A DNA stretch of 64,000 nucleotides from Roseibium sediminicola (GCF_023156505.1 NZ_JALNMJ010000003.1:186001-250000); one strand, 5' to 3'; numbered from the stretch's first letter, positions 36,406-46,911 are shown. Translations and numbers: made by a program. The notes: generated by a model not told the origin, from the sequence alone.

Positions 36406-37947
36406 ATGAAAAAATTCAGCGCCGCGGCCCTTGCCGCAACGGCAACGCTCTGCGCCTCCGCGCCGGCGATGGCCCAATCGATCGACGAACAGGTCAATGC
36501 CCTCTTTGCCAGCTCCACCGGCTGGTTCGTCAGCTTTATTTTCAGCCCGTTCCCCGGAACGTCCTTCCCGTGGATCGTCGCCTGGCTGGTGGTCGCGGCC
36601 ACCGTGTTCACGCTCTATTTCGGCTTCATCCAGTTCCGGGCGTTTCCGCATTCCATCGCCCTGGTGAAAGGCGATTATTCCGATCCGAACGATGCCGGGG
36701 AGGTCAGCCACTTCCAGGCCCTGGCCACGGCACTCTCCGGTACCGTCGGTCTCGGCAACATTGCCGGTGTGGCCGTTGCCGTCGGCATCGGCGGTCCAGG
36801 AGCGACCTTCTGGATGATCCTTGCCGGCCTGATGGGCATGGCGTCCAAGTTCACCGAGTGCACGCTTGGTGTGAAGTACCGCAACGAGTACGAAGACGGC
36901 ACGGTGTCGGGCGGTCCGATGTATTACATGACCAAGGGCTTCGAGGAACGCGGTCTTCCGGCCGGCAAGTTCCTGGCGGTTCTGTTTGCAATCTTCTGCA
37001 TTCTCGGCTCGCTCGGTGGCGGCAACATGTTCCAGGCCAACCAGGCCCATGCCCAGATCGCCAATGTCATCGGCGATTATCCGGGCTGGATTACCGGTGT
37101 CGTCTTCGCAGCCATCGTCTTTGCCGTCATCGTCGGCGGCCTTAAGTCGATTGCCTCGGTCACCGAGAAGGTCGTGCCGTTCATGGGTGTTCTCTACGTC
37201 GTCACCGCTCTGGTGATCATCGGCGTGAACGCTGACAAGATCGGCTGGGCCTTCGGCCAGATCATCGACGGCGCTTTCACCGGCCTCGGCGTTGCCGGCG
37301 GCCTGGTAGGGGCTCTGATCCAGGGTTTCAAGCGGGCGGCCTTCTCCAATGAGGCCGGCGTCGGTTCCGCAGCTATCGCCCACTCGGCGGTACGCACCAA
37401 GGAACCGATCACAGAAGGGTTCGTTTCCCTGCTGGAGCCGTTCATCGACACCGTCGTGATCTGCACCATGACCGCACTGGTCATCATCATCACCGGCCAG
37501 CTGGTGGCCGATCCGGCAACGGGTCTCTACCTTCTCAATGAAGGCGGTTCCACCATTCAGACGGTTGACGGCAATTCCGGCGTCGCGCTGACCTCGGCGG
37601 CCTTCTCCTCGGCCTTCGGCTGGTTCCAGTATGTGCTGGCTGTCGCGGTGGTGCTGTTTGCCTTTTCCACCATGATCAGCTGGTCCTACTACGGTCTGAA
37701 GGCCTGGACCTTCCTGTTCGGCGAAGGCAAGGCCAAGGAACTGGCATTCAAGATCCTGTTCTGCATCTTCGTGGTGATCGGTGCCGCCGCCAGCCTCGGC
37801 CCGGTGATCGATTTCTCCGATGCCGCGATCTTCGCCATGGCGGTCGTCAACATCATCGCGCTTTACGCCTTGATGCCGATCGTCAAGAAAGAGCTCAACA
37901 GCTACCTGAGCCGCTTGAAATCCGGAGAGATCAAGAAATTCGCGTAA
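36406..37947 (+). CDS. Alanine/glycine:cation symporter (AGCS family)
   Basis: A 513-residue sodium-coupled amino-acid symporter with about ten spans. Family signatures include TALSGTVGLGNIAGVAVAVG near residue 108 and SNEAGVGSAAIAHSAVRTKEP near 315. Start ATG 36406 with GAAGG upstream. It has an unusual signal-peptide-like N-terminus (MKKFSAAALAATATLC, then AMAQS) before the first span. Likely imports alanine, glycine or a similar amino acid, matching control by an Lrp-type regulator. Confidence 0.9.
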   Translation: MKKFSAAALAATATLCASAPAMAQSIDEQVNALFASSTGWFVSFIFSPFPGTSFPWIVAWLVVAATVFTLYFGFIQFRAFPHSIALVKGDYSDPNDAGEVSHFQALATALSGTVGLGNIAGVAVAVGIGGPGATFWMILAGLMGMASKFTECTLGVKYRNEYEDGTVSGGPMYYMTKGFEERGLPAGKFLAVLFAIFCILGSLGGGNMFQANQAHAQIANVIGDYPGWITGVVFAAIVFAVIVGGLKSIASVTEKVVPFMGVLYVVTALVIIGVNADKIGWAFGQIIDGAFTGLGVAGGLVGALIQGFKRAAFSNEAGVGSAAIAHSAVRTKEPITEGFVSLLEPFIDTVVICTMTALVIIITGQLVADPATGLYLLNEGGSTIQTVDGNSGVALTSAAFSSAFGWFQYVLAVAVVLFAFSTMISWSYYGLKAWTFLFGEGKAKELAFKILFCIFVVIGAAASLGPVIDFSDAAIFAMAVVNIIALYALMPIVKKELNSYLSRLKSGEIKKFA

Positions 37948-38522
37948 TTTCCTGACCATCAAAACCAAAAGCAGGCCGCCCACCGGGCGGCCTGTTTCAT
38001 TTGGCGGGCTGGTCCCGTTTCCGTCTGCCGCAGCGCGCCCCACGAGTTTCAGTGCGCCTCCTGGGCCGGAAGGGCAGGGGCCACCCATTCACGACCGGCA
38101 CTTCGTCCTCCCGGCTCGAAAAGCAGTCCAATTTTTTCAGGATCAGCCGGAAAACGCGGATTTCGGCGGTGACGGCGCTCCCAAAAATCCAGAAAAACCA
38201 TACCTTTCGCCCGGGAACTTAGCGAAAAAGATGCCAAAGAAATACCAATGATGGGTGATATTGCCAAAAATGCCCCCTCAAAATTGATTTTCATAAATTC
38301 AAACTAATAGGTCGACAAGTGGTATCAAATAGGTATTATATGATGTCAGCAGGAGGGCGCTGACGCCCTTCGGCACGGTTGTTCTGCACCGGCGGTAAAA
38401 CAAAAACGCGCCAGATGGCGGCAGGCCTCAATCGGGGCGTCCGCCACGACAAGCGGGAAGATCCAGCGCCGGGCAGCAACATTTGGAATCATCCTCACCG
38501 GATGAACTTTCGGAGGTGTCTT
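37948..38522. other. Intergenic region with terminator and promoter region of a sugar importer
   Basis: About 575 bp. A terminator lies at 37972. The region 38230-38350 is AT-richer and contains direct repeats of AATAGGT at about 38308 and 38327, likely part of the promoter/operator of the importer operon. Reading frames across it are short and featureless. No RNA gene recognised. Confidence 0.6.
37972..37998 (+). terminator. Terminator of the usp-symporter operon
   Basis: CAGGCCGCCC (37972-37981) and GGGCGGCCTG (37985-37994) form a perfect 10-bp stem with a 3-base loop, followed by TTTC. It begins 25 bp behind the symporter stop. Confidence 0.85.
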
Positions 38523-39776
38523 ATGAATCGGAAATTCCTCGCACTGGCCCTGGCCAGTACTGCTCTTTTCACGTCGACCGCTTATGCTGAAGACGTCACC
38601 CTGACCATCGAAAGCTGGCGAAATGACGACCTGGCCCTGTGGCAGGAGAAGATCATTCCGGCCTTTGAGGCCAGCCATCCGGGCATCAAGTTGAAGTTCA
38701 CTCCGTCCGCTCCGACGGAATACAACGCCGCCCTGAACTCCAAGCTGGATGCCGGTTCCGCAGGCGATCTGATCACCTGCCGCCCCTTCGACGCCTCGCT
38801 GGCGCTCTATGATGCCGGTCACCTGACCGATCTGTCTGACATGGAAGCCATGGGCAATTTCTCCGATGTCGCCAAGGCTGCCTGGCAGTCTGACGACGGT
38901 TCGGCCAGCTTCTGCGTGCCGATGGCCTCCGTTATTCACGGCTTCATCTACAACAAGGACGCGTTTGCGGAAGTTGGCGTCGAAGTGCCGACCACCGAGG
39001 CGGAATTCTTCGCCGCCCTCGACAAGTTCAAGGAAGACGGCACTTACATCCCGATGGCGATGGGCACCAACGACCAGTGGGAAGCGGCCACGATGGGCTA
39101 TCAGAACATCGGTCCGAACTACTGGAAGGGTGAGACCGGACGACAGGCCCTGTTGCTCGGCGTTCAGAAGCTGACCGACGAGCCGTGGGTTGCTCCTTAT
39201 CGGACCCTGGCCCGCTGGGGCGAGTATCTCGGCGACGGTTACGAGGCCCAGACCTATCCGGACAGCCAGAACATCTTCACACTCGGCCGCGCCGCCATCT
39301 ATCCGGCCGGCAGCTGGGAGATCTCCGGTTTCAACACCCAGGCCGACTTCGAAATGGGTGCCTTCAAGCCGCCGGTCCAGAACAAGGGCGACACCTGCTA
39401 CATTTCCGACCACACGGATATCGGCATCGGCATGAACGCCAAGACTGCCCATCCGGAAGCGGCCAGGGCGTTCCTGACCTGGGTGGCGTCGCCGGAATTC
39501 GCGGAAATCTTCGGCAACGCCCTGCCGGGCTTCTTCCCGCTGTCCAAGACGCCGGTTGAGCTGGAAGATCCGCTTGCGAAGGAATTCGTCAGCTGGCGCG
39601 GCGAGTGCGAGAGCACCATCCGCTCCACCTACCAGATCCTGTCGCGCGGCACGCCGAACCTCGAAAACGAGACCTGGGGCGCGTCTGTCGCCGCCATCAA
39701 GGGCACCGAAAGCCCGGAAGACCTCGGCAAAAAGCTGCAGGAAGGTCTGGCAAGCTGGTACGAACCGCAGCAATAA
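38523..39776 (+). CDS. Extracellular solute-binding protein of a second carbohydrate-type ABC importer
   Basis: A 417-residue family 1 binding protein. ATG 38523 follows GGAGGTG and gives a signal peptide ending TAYA before EDVTLTIES. The in-frame start at 38379 lacks an RBS. The mature protein has the usual KLDAGSAGDLITCRP loop and a pair of cysteines near 285 and 365. It is separated from its permeases by a terminator-like hairpin, so it should be made in excess. Ligand probably a sugar or polyol. Confidence 0.9.
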   Translation: MNRKFLALALASTALFTSTAYAEDVTLTIESWRNDDLALWQEKIIPAFEASHPGIKLKFTPSAPTEYNAALNSKLDAGSAGDLITCRPFDASLALYDAGHLTDLSDMEAMGNFSDVAKAAWQSDDGSASFCVPMASVIHGFIYNKDAFAEVGVEVPTTEAEFFAALDKFKEDGTYIPMAMGTNDQWEAATMGYQNIGPNYWKGETGRQALLLGVQKLTDEPWVAPYRTLARWGEYLGDGYEAQTYPDSQNIFTLGRAAIYPAGSWEISGFNTQADFEMGAFKPPVQNKGDTCYISDHTDIGIGMNAKTAHPEAARAFLTWVASPEFAEIFGNALPGFFPLSKTPVELEDPLAKEFVSWRGECESTIRSTYQILSRGTPNLENETWGASVAAIKGTESPEDLGKKLQEGLASWYEPQQ

Positions 39777-39796
39777 TCGGCTGGTAGCACACATCT

Positions 39797-39829
39797 CCCG
39801 GGCAGGCTTCGCCTGTCCGGGTTCTTTTT
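39797..39829 (+). terminator. Intra-operon attenuating terminator behind the binding-protein gene
   Basis: CCCGGGCAGGC (39797-39807) and GCCTGTCCGGG (39811-39821) pair over TTC with one G-T wobble, followed by TTCTTTTT. It is a canonical terminator located 13 bp before the permease start. Partial read-through would explain continued expression of the downstream genes. Confidence 0.85.
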
Positions 39830-39842
39830 ACCGGAGCTTCAA

Positions 39843-40757
39843 ATGAGCGCGCCCCGTTTTCGCTGGCATATTGCCGTGTTTCTGGCCCCAGCGGTCCTGG
39901 TCTACACGGCGGTGATGATCTTCCCGCTGTTCAACACCCTGCGTCTTGCTCTTTACAGCAAGATCGACCAGGAACGGGTATTCGTCGGCCTCCAGAATTT
40001 TTATACGCTGCTCGGCGACCCGACCTGGTCGGATCAGTTCTGGAACGCGCTCGGCAACAATTTCTGGTTCTTTTTGATCCATATGGTGGTGCAGAACCCG
40101 ATCGGCATTGCGCTGGCTGCCATTCTCAGCCACCCGCGCCTGCGGTTCGCAGCCTTTTATCGCTCGGCCATCTTCATTCCGACCATCCTGTCCTTCGTGA
40201 TCGTCGGTTTTGCGTGGAAGCTGATCCTGTCGCCGATCTGGGGCATCGCCCCGTCCATGCTGGACGCTGTCGGCCTCAAGTCGCTGTTCGCCCCCTGGCT
40301 CGGCAAGGAAGAATATGCGCTGACCGCGCTGTCGCTGATTTCCGTCTGGCAGTTCGTGGGCATTCCGATGATGCTCATCTACGCCGCGCTGCTGTCCATT
40401 CCCGAGGAGGTTCTGGAAGCGGGCGAAATCGACGGCATTACGGGCATGTCGGCCTTCTGGAAGATCAAGCTGCCCCTGATCCTGCCATCCATCGGCATCA
40501 TCTCGATCCTGACCTTTGTCGGCAATTTCAACGCCTTCGACCTGATCTACACGTCCCAGGGCGCGCTCGCCGGCCCGGATTTCTCGACCGACATTCTCGG
40601 CACCTTCATGTACCGCACCTTCTTCGGCTTCCAGCTGCAGCTGGGGGATCCCTATATGGGCTCTGCCATTGCCAGCGCCATGTTCGCGATCATCCTGGTG
40701 GGTGTCTGTCTCTATCTCTTCGGCATCCAGACCCGGATGCGCCGATACCAACTGTGA
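39843..40757 (+). CDS. Sugar-type ABC transporter permease (MalF/UgpA family)
   Basis: A 304-residue permease with six spans. The EAA loop is EEVLEAGEIDGITGMSAFWK near residue 185, and the N-terminal APAVLVYTAVMIFPLFNTLR is typical. RBS CCGGAG precedes ATG 39843. It is the first gene after the attenuating hairpin and should pair with the next permease. Confidence 0.9.
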   Translation: MSAPRFRWHIAVFLAPAVLVYTAVMIFPLFNTLRLALYSKIDQERVFVGLQNFYTLLGDPTWSDQFWNALGNNFWFFLIHMVVQNPIGIALAAILSHPRLRFAAFYRSAIFIPTILSFVIVGFAWKLILSPIWGIAPSMLDAVGLKSLFAPWLGKEEYALTALSLISVWQFVGIPMMLIYAALLSIPEEVLEAGEIDGITGMSAFWKIKLPLILPSIGIISILTFVGNFNAFDLIYTSQGALAGPDFSTDILGTFMYRTFFGFQLQLGDPYMGSAIASAMFAIILVGVCLYLFGIQTRMRRYQL

Positions 40758-40772
40758 CGGGGAGGGACCCTC

Positions 40773-41612
40773 ATGCATAAGGCACGGACCAATCCGTTCA
40801 ACACGGCCGCCATGCACGGCGCGCTGATCCTCTACACCTTGATCGCGCTGTTTCCGGTCTTCGTGATCCTGATCAACAGCTTCAAGACCCGCAAGGCGAT
40901 CTTCCGCGAGCCACTGGCATTGCCGAGCGCCGACAGCTTCTCGATGGTCGGCTATCAGACGGTGATGAAGCAGGGGGATTTTTTCCTCTACTTCCAGAAC
41001 TCCATGATCGTCACGGTCGCCTCGCTGTTCCTTGTCCTGCTGTTTGGCGCCATGGCCGCCTTTGCGCTCAGCGAATACCGCTTCAAGGGCAACATGCTGA
41101 TGGGCCTCTACCTGGCGCTTGGCATCATGATCCCCATCCGGATCGGTACCGTTGCGATCCTGGAAATGATGGTGGCTTCGGGGCTCGTCAACACGCTGAC
41201 GGCGTTGATCCTGGTCTATACGGCGCAGGGGTTGCCTTTGGCGGTGTTCATCCTGAGCGAATTCATGCGCCAGGTCTCGGACGATCTCAAGAATGCCGGC
41301 CGCATCGATGGCTTGTCCGAATACACCATCTTCTTTCGCCTGGTGCTGCCGCTGGTGCGGCCGGCCATGGCAACGGTCGCGGTCTTCAACATGATCCCGA
41401 TCTGGAACGATCTCTGGTTCCCGCTGATCCTGGCGCCGTCCGAGGAGACAAAGACGCTGACGCTCGGCAGCCAGGTGTTCATCGGCCAGTTCGTCACGGA
41501 CTGGAACGCGGTCCTGTCGGCGCTGTCGATGGCAATCCTGCCGGTGCTGATTCTCTATGTGATCTTCTCGCGCCAGCTGATCCGCGGCATCACCTCCGGA
41601 GCGGTCAAATGA
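40773..41612 (+). CDS. Sugar-type ABC transporter permease (MalG/UgpE family)
   Basis: A 279-residue permease with six spans. The EAA loop DDLKNAGRIDGLSEYTIFFR is near residue 170, and the protein ends in GITSGAVK, the common C-terminus of this family. GGGGAGGG lies before the ATG. It overlaps the following dehydrogenase gene by 4 bases. Confidence 0.9.
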   Translation: MHKARTNPFNTAAMHGALILYTLIALFPVFVILINSFKTRKAIFREPLALPSADSFSMVGYQTVMKQGDFFLYFQNSMIVTVASLFLVLLFGAMAAFALSEYRFKGNMLMGLYLALGIMIPIRIGTVAILEMMVASGLVNTLTALILVYTAQGLPLAVFILSEFMRQVSDDLKNAGRIDGLSEYTIFFRLVLPLVRPAMATVAVFNMIPIWNDLWFPLILAPSEETKTLTLGSQVFIGQFVTDWNAVLSALSMAILPVLILYVIFSRQLIRGITSGAVK

Positions 41613-42643
41613 CCAGGGTCCTGATTGTCGGTCTCGGCAATATGGGGCTCTCCCATGCGCTTGCCCATCACAAGCACGGGGAGGCCGAGATCATTGGCCT
41701 CGTCAACCGCTCGGGCAAGGTCGGCCATCCCGATCTCGGCGGCTATCCGGTCTTTACCGATTATGCAAAAGCTTTGGCGGAGACAAAGCCGGACCTGGTG
41801 GTGATCGCTACCTATTCCGACACCCACGCGGATTACGCGGTTGCGGCCATGACGGCCGGTACCCATGTCTTCATAGAAAAGCCGCTGGCAACGACGGTTG
41901 CCGATGCGGAGCGCGTGATTGCCTGCGCCAGGGAAACCGGCCGCAAGCTGGTTGTCGGCTATATCCTGCGCCATCACCCCTCCTGGGTGCGGCTGATCGA
42001 GGAAGCCCGGGCGCTGGGCGGTCCCTACGTCTTCCGCATGAACCTGAACCAGCAGAGCTCGGGAGCGGAGTGGGAGACCCACAAGGCCTTGATGCAGACC
42101 ACCGCGCCGATCGTCGATTGCGGCGTGCATTATGTTGATGTCTGGTGCCAGATTACCGATGCGGCGCCGGTGAAGGTCCATGGCATCGGGCTGCGGCTTT
42201 CCGACGAGATCGCGCCGGACATGTACAATTACGGCCAGTTCCAGGTGACCTTTGCCGACGGCTCGGTCGGCTGGTACGAGGCCGGCTGGGGACCGATGAT
42301 GTCGGAGACGGCCTTTTTCGTGAAGGATGTCGTTTCGCCGGCAGGCTCTGTCTCCATCGTCGAGGACGACAAGGGCGCGTCCGCAGATGTCGATGGCCAT
42401 ACGAAAGTGGGTGGATTGCTTGTGCACCGGCCGGACGGCGACCGGCGCATCGACCTGCCCGGCGAACCGGGGCACCAGGAGCTCTGCGACGCGGAACAGG
42501 CCTATATGCTGCGCGCCATTTCCGAAAACATCGATCTGACCCGGCACATGCAGGATGCCGTCACCTCGCTGGCAATCTGCCTGGCGGCCGACGAGAGCAT
42601 CCGCACCGGACAACCCGTTACCTTAAAGGAGCAAACGCCATGA
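41609..42643 (+). CDS. Gfo/Idh/MocA-family oxidoreductase
   Basis: A 344-residue NAD(P)-dependent dehydrogenase. The Rossmann motif VGLGNMGLSHA is at residues 6-16 and EKPLATTVADAERV near 91 includes the conserved Glu-Lys-Pro. Family members oxidise sugars, inositols or their derivatives. It is locked between the permease and ATPase genes by 4-base overlaps, so it most likely performs the first step on the imported compound. Exact substrate unknown. Confidence 0.88.
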   Translation: MTRVLIVGLGNMGLSHALAHHKHGEAEIIGLVNRSGKVGHPDLGGYPVFTDYAKALAETKPDLVVIATYSDTHADYAVAAMTAGTHVFIEKPLATTVADAERVIACARETGRKLVVGYILRHHPSWVRLIEEARALGGPYVFRMNLNQQSSGAEWETHKALMQTTAPIVDCGVHYVDVWCQITDAAPVKVHGIGLRLSDEIAPDMYNYGQFQVTFADGSVGWYEAGWGPMMSETAFFVKDVVSPAGSVSIVEDDKGASADVDGHTKVGGLLVHRPDGDRRIDLPGEPGHQELCDAEQAYMLRAISENIDLTRHMQDAVTSLAICLAADESIRTGQPVTLKEQTP

Positions 42644-43638
42644 CGGCGCTGACCCTGTCCAATGTCAACAAGTCCTTCGGAGCGGTTCATGTCCTGAAGG
42701 ACATCAATCTGGAAGTCGAGGACGGCGAGTTCGTCGTGTTTGTCGGTCCTTCCGGCTGCGGCAAGTCCACGCTCCTGCGCGTGATCGCGGGCCTTGAAGA
42801 TGTTTCTTCCGGCGAGGTGCGCATCGGCGGCGAGGTCGTCAACACCACGCCGCCGTCGAAACGCGGCATCGCCATGGTGTTCCAGAGTTACGCGCTCTAT
42901 CCGCATTTGAACGTGCGCAAGAACATGTCCCTGGCTCTGAAGCAGGAACGGCAGAGCAAGGAAGTCATTGAGCAGCGCGTCGCCGAGGCGACCCGCATGC
43001 TCAATCTGGAAGACTATCTCGACCGCTATCCGTCAGAACTCTCCGGCGGTCAGCGCCAGCGGGTTGCCATCGGCCGCGCCATCGTGCGCCATCCGAAACT
43101 GTTCCTGTTCGACGAACCGCTGTCCAACCTCGACGCGGCCTTGCGCATGAACACGCGGCTGGAGATCGCAAACCTGCACCAGCAGCTGAAGACTTCGATG
43201 ATCTACGTCACCCACGATCAGTCGGAAGCCATGACGCTGGCCGACAAGATCGTCGTCCTGAAGGCCGGCCGTATCGAGCAGGTCGGCAGCCCGATGGAGC
43301 TTTACAACAACCCGGCCAACAAGTTTGTGGCCGGTTTCCTGGGTTCGCCCGCGATGAATTTCCTGCCCGCCGGTCTGGTCTCCGAAGGCGACGAGCGCAC
43401 CCTGGGTGTCCGCCCGGAGGATCTTGTCCTTGCTGGTGACGGCCCGCTCAAGGTGACAGTGCAGCATGTGGAGCAGCTCGGCGGCGACACCAACGTCATC
43501 GCCAGGATCGACGACCACCAGATCACCGCGCGGCTCTTTGGTCAGCACGTGGTTCAAGCGGGCACAGAGCTCAGCTTCGGCATTGCCGACGGCAAGTCGT
43601 TTTATTTCGACAAGGACGGCGCGCGCTTGAGGGCTTGA
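42640..43638 (+). CDS. Sugar-type ABC transporter ATP-binding protein (UgpC/MalK family)
   Basis: A 332-residue ATPase starting at ATG 42640 inside the dehydrogenase stop. Walker A GPSGCGKST is near 37, signature LSGGQRQRV near 133 and Walker B LFLFDEPLSNLDA near 153. A C-terminal regulatory domain follows. A longer in-frame reading back to 42145 lies within the dehydrogenase gene and is not real. Last gene of the importer operon. Confidence 0.92.
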   Translation: MTALTLSNVNKSFGAVHVLKDINLEVEDGEFVVFVGPSGCGKSTLLRVIAGLEDVSSGEVRIGGEVVNTTPPSKRGIAMVFQSYALYPHLNVRKNMSLALKQERQSKEVIEQRVAEATRMLNLEDYLDRYPSELSGGQRQRVAIGRAIVRHPKLFLFDEPLSNLDAALRMNTRLEIANLHQQLKTSMIYVTHDQSEAMTLADKIVVLKAGRIEQVGSPMELYNNPANKFVAGFLGSPAMNFLPAGLVSEGDERTLGVRPEDLVLAGDGPLKVTVQHVEQLGGDTNVIARIDDHQITARLFGQHVVQAGTELSFGIADGKSFYFDKDGARLRA

Positions 43639-43662
43639 GGGGCGACTAGAAAACCTCTCAAT

Positions 43663-43794
43663 CGTCATCCCGGCCAAGCGCAGCGCGAGCCGGGACCGGG
43701 GAGGCACGGGTCCTTTGGGGAAAGGCCCGTCACCACGGCGAACGCACCCGGCTCACCGGTCCCGGATCTGCGCTGCGCTCCGTCCGGGATGACG
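43663..43794 (+). repeat. Palindromic intergenic repeat, copy 2
   Basis: Begins CGTCATCCCGGCCAAGCG and ends with CCGTCCGGGATGACG. Arms contain GAGCCGGGACCGGGG and CCGGTCCCGGATCTGCG, so the whole 132-bp unit can fold into a long branched hairpin. Lies between convergent operons and is nearly the same as the copy at 59531. Confidence 0.85.
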
Positions 43795-43825
43795 CTGGAG
43801 GGGGAGGGCAGTGGAGCCCGCAATG

Positions 43826-43860
43826 AAAAAGGCCTTCCCGGTCGCCCGGGAGGGCCTTTC
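43826..43860 (-). terminator. Terminator of pntAB (bidirectional-looking)
   Basis: Arms 43828-43841 (AAAGGCCTTCCCGG) and 43846-43859 (CCGGGAGGGCCTTT) pair with one mismatch over four bases. On the minus strand the stem is followed by CCTTTTTC, 22 bp behind the pntB stop. On the plus strand it ends CCTTTC, so it may also stop read-through from the sugar importer. Confidence 0.85.
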
Positions 43861-43881
43861 CGTTTCACTTGTGCATCGAAC

Positions 43882-45315
43882 CTAGCTGATCTGGGTCAGC
43901 AGCTTGTCGAGGCTGGCCTTGGCGTCGCCGTAATACATGCGCGTGTTCTCCTTGTAGAACAGCGGGTTCTCGATGCCGGAATAGCCGGTGCCCTGGCCGC
44001 GCTTGGAAACGAACACCTGCTTGGCTTTCCAGACTTCCAGAACCGGCATGCCGGCGATTGGCGAGTTCGGGTCTTCCTGGGCCGCCGGATTGACGATGTC
44101 GTTGGAGCCGATGATGATCGCGACATCCGTTGACGGGAAGTCCTCGTTGATCTCGTCCATTTCCAGAACGATGTCGTAAGGCACCTTCGCTTCGGCGAGC
44201 AGCACGTTCATGTGGCCCGGCAGACGGCCGGCGACCGGGTGGATCGCAAAGCGCACTTCCTTGCCCTTGGCGCGCAGGCGCCGCGTCAGTTCCGCGACAT
44301 TCTGCTGTGCCTGGGCGACAGCCATGCCGTAGCCCGGAACGATGATGATGCTGTCGGCATCTTCCAGGGCGGCAACGACGCCGTCACTGTCGATGGCGAT
44401 CTGTTCGCCTTCCACTTCCATGGCCGGGCCGGTGGTGTTGCCGAAACCGCCGAGGATCACCGAGATGAACGAGCGGTTCATCGCCTTGCACATGATGTAG
44501 GAGAGGATCGCACCCGAGGAACCGACCAGCGCGCCGACGACGATCAGGAGATCGTTGCCGAGCGAGAAGCCGATGGCGGCCGCGGCCCAGCCCGAATAGG
44601 AGTTCAGCATCGACACAACCACCGGCATGTCGGCGCCGCCGATGCCCATGATCAGGTGATAGCCGATGAAGAAGGCCAGCAGCGTCATCAGGATCAGCGT
44701 CCAGATGCCAGCGCCGTTCAGGAACAACAGCAACAGGATGACGCTGAGCGCGGCAGCCCCCGCATTCAGCATGTGGCCGCCGGGAAGCTTTTCGGCTTTG
44801 GAGGTGACCTTGCCGGCCAATTTGCCGAAGGCGATAACAGAGCCGGTGAAGGTGACAGCACCGATGAAGACGCCAAGGAACACTTCGACCTTCAGGATGC
44901 CCTGTTCGACCGGGGTCTTGTGGGCAAGCAGCGCGGCGAAGCCTTCCAGCGCGTGGCGCTCTTCCTCGCTCATGGCCATCACGCGGCCGAGCTCGATATA
45001 GGCGTTGAAGCCGACAAAGACCGCTGCAAGGCCGACCAGCGAGTGCATGGCGGCGACCAGCTGCGGCATCTCGGTCATCTGCACCTTCTGGGCGACGTAA
45101 TAGCCGATGATGCCGCCGCCGGCGATCAGGATGAGCGAGAGCAGCCAGAGGCCCGAGCCCGGGCCGATCAGGGTGGCGACAACGGCCAGCCCCATGCCGA
45201 CAATACCGTACCAGATGGCACGTTTGGCGCTTTCCTGGCCGGAGAGACCGCCGAGGGAGAGGATGAACAAAACAGCCGCGACAACATAGACGGCAGTCGT
45301 GAAACCGAATTCCAT
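43882..45315 (-). CDS. pntB: NAD(P) transhydrogenase subunit beta
   Basis: A 477-residue PntB. The N-terminal half has eight to nine spans forming part of the proton channel. The C-terminal NADP-binding domain has [12 protein letters not shown] near 325, [18 protein letters not shown] near 360 and a conserved [28 protein letters not shown] precedes the ATG. Together with PntA it couples proton entry to reduction of NADP+ by NADH, supplying NADPH. It lies 12 bp behind pntA. Confidence 0.95.
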   Translation of the reverse strand: MEFGFTTAVYVVAAVLFILSLGGLSGQESAKRAIWYGIVGMGLAVVATLIGPGSGLWLLSLILIAGGGIIGYYVAQKVQMTEMPQLVAAMHSLVGLAAVFVGFNAYIELGRVMAMSEEERHALEGFAALLAHKTPVEQGILKVEVFLGVFIGAVTFTGSVIAFGKLAGKVTSKAEKLPGGHMLNAGAAALSVILLLLFLNGAGIWTLILMTLLAFFIGYHLIMGIGGADMPVVVSMLNSYSGWAAAAIGFSLGNDLLIVVGALVGSSGAILSYIMCKAMNRSFISVILGGFGNTTGPAMEVEGEQIAIDSDGVVAALEDADSIIIVPGYGMAVAQAQQNVAELTRRLRAKGKEVRFAIHPVAGRLPGHMNVLLAEAKVPYDIVLEMDEINEDFPSTDVAIIIGSNDIVNPAAQEDPNSPIAGMPVLEVWKAKQVFVSKRGQGTGYSGIENPLFYKENTRMYYGDAKASLDKLLTQIS

Positions 45316-45327
45316 CTTACGGCCTCC

Positions 45328-46911
45328 TTAGGATTTCTGGAACATGGCGAGCATGCGCCGGGTGACGAGGAAACCGCCGAAGATATTGATCCCGGCCATG
45401 AAGACGGAAAGACCCGCGAGCAGGATCACCAGGAAGGACCCGGAGCCGATCTGCATCAGGGCGCCGAGAATGATGATCGAGGAAATCGCGTTGGTCACCG
45501 CCATCAAGGGCGTGTGCAGCGAGTGGCTGACATTCCAGATCACCTGGAAGCCGACAAAGACCGACAGCACGAACACGATGAAATGCTGCATGAAGCTCGC
45601 CGGCGCGATCAGGCCGACCAGCAGCATCAAAAGGCCGCCAATGCCGAGCAGCATGACCTGCTGCTTGGTCTGCGCCTTGAAGGCCGCCGTTTCGGCGGCC
45701 CGCTTTTCCTCGGCCGTCAGTTCCTTGGCCTTTTCCTTCGGCTTGGCGGCGATCGCCTGAACCTTTGGCGGCGGCGGCGGGAAGGTAATCTCGCCCTTGT
45801 AGGTGACCGTCGCGCCGCGGATGACATCGTCTTCCATGTTGTGATTGATCAGACCGTCCTTTTCCGGAGTCAGGTCGGTCAACATGTGACGGATGTTCGT
45901 GGCATAGAGCGTCGAGGCCTGGGTCGCCATCCGCGACGGGAAGTCGGTGTAACCGATGATGGTGACACCGTTGTCGGCAACCACCTTGTCGTCGGGAACG
46001 GTGCCTTCCACGTTGCCGCCGCGCTCGGCGGCGAGGTCCACAATCACTGAGCCGGGCTTCATGGCCTTGACCATGTCTTCCAGCCACAGCTTCGGAGCCG
46101 GGCGGTTCGGGATCAGCGCCGTGGTGATGACAATGTCCATTTCCGGCGCCAGTTCACGGAACTTGGCGAGCTGGGCTTCGCGGAATTCCGGCGAGGATAC
46201 ACTGGCATAACCGCCGGTGGCGGCGCCGTCCTGCTGCTCTTCCTCGAAATCCAGGTAGACGAATTCGGCGCCCATGGATTCAACCTGTTCGGCCACTTCC
46301 GGGCGGACGTCAAAGGCATAGGTCACGGCGCCGAGGGAGGTCGACGTGCCGATGGCGGCAAGGCCCGCGACACCGGCGCCGACCACCAGGACTTTCGCCG
46401 GCGGAACCTTGCCCGCGGCGGTGATCTGGCCGGTGAAGAAACGGCCGAAATTGTTGCCGGCCTCGATTACGGCGCGGTAGCCGGCGATGTTGGCCATGGA
46501 GGACAGCGCGTCCATTTTCTGGGCGCGCGAGATACGCGGCACCATTTCCATGGCGATCACGTTGGCGCCGGCTTCTTTCGCCTTTTCCATCCCGGCTTCG
46601 TTGCCGCCCGGATTGAAGAACGAGATCAGCGTCTTGCCTTCAGCGAGATATCCCAGCTCCTTGTCTTCGGGCGGGCGCACCTTGGTGATGATGTCGGACT
46701 TCTTCCAGAGGCTCGGCGCTGTCTTGACGATCTCGACACCGGCTTCCTGATAGGCCTCGTCGGAAAAACCGGCGGCCTTGCCGGCGCCGCTCTGGACGAG
46801 GCAGGTGTATCCGAGTTTCTGAAGTTGCTTGGCGGACTCCGGGGTCATCGCTACACGATTCTCCCCGGGAAACAGTTCCTTCGGTGTGCCGATTATCAGG
46901 GCTTCTGGCAT
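45328..46911 (-). CDS. pntA: NAD(P) transhydrogenase subunit alpha (single-chain PntA)
   Basis: A 527-residue PntA starting at ATG 46911 (GGAGCG upstream). The NAD-binding domain shows [19 protein letters not shown] at the N-terminus and [15 protein letters not shown] near 170. The C-terminal 90 residues carry four spans (from [18 protein letters not shown]). Many alphaproteobacteria split alpha into PntAA and PntAB; here both parts are one chain, joined by a Pro/Lys/Ala-rich linker near 390-430. Confidence 0.94.
   Translation of the reverse strand: MPEALIIGTPKELFPGENRVAMTPESAKQLQKLGYTCLVQSGAGKAAGFSDEAYQEAGVEIVKTAPSLWKKSDIITKVRPPEDKELGYLAEGKTLISFFNPGGNEAGMEKAKEAGANVIAMEMVPRISRAQKMDALSSMANIAGYRAVIEAGNNFGRFFTGQITAAGKVPPAKVLVVGAGVAGLAAIGTSTSLGAVTYAFDVRPEVAEQVESMGAEFVYLDFEEEQQDGAATGGYASVSSPEFREAQLAKFRELAPEMDIVITTALIPNRPAPKLWLEDMVKAMKPGSVIVDLAAERGGNVEGTVPDDKVVADNGVTIIGYTDFPSRMATQASTLYATNIRHMLTDLTPEKDGLINHNMEDDVIRGATVTYKGEITFPPPPPKVQAIAAKPKEKAKELTAEEKRAAETAAFKAQTKQQVMLLGIGGLLMLLVGLIAPASFMQHFIVFVLSVFVGFQVIWNVSHSLHTPLMAVTNAISSIIILGALMQIGSGSFLVILLAGLSVFMAGINIFGGFLVTRRMLAMFQKS

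Noticed and set aside
44212..46050. Long plus-strand open frame of 612 codons opposite pntB/pntA
   Set aside because: It is antisense to well-supported pntAB, has a skewed Asp/Gln/His/Arg-rich translation and no domain; such frames are common in GC-rich genes.
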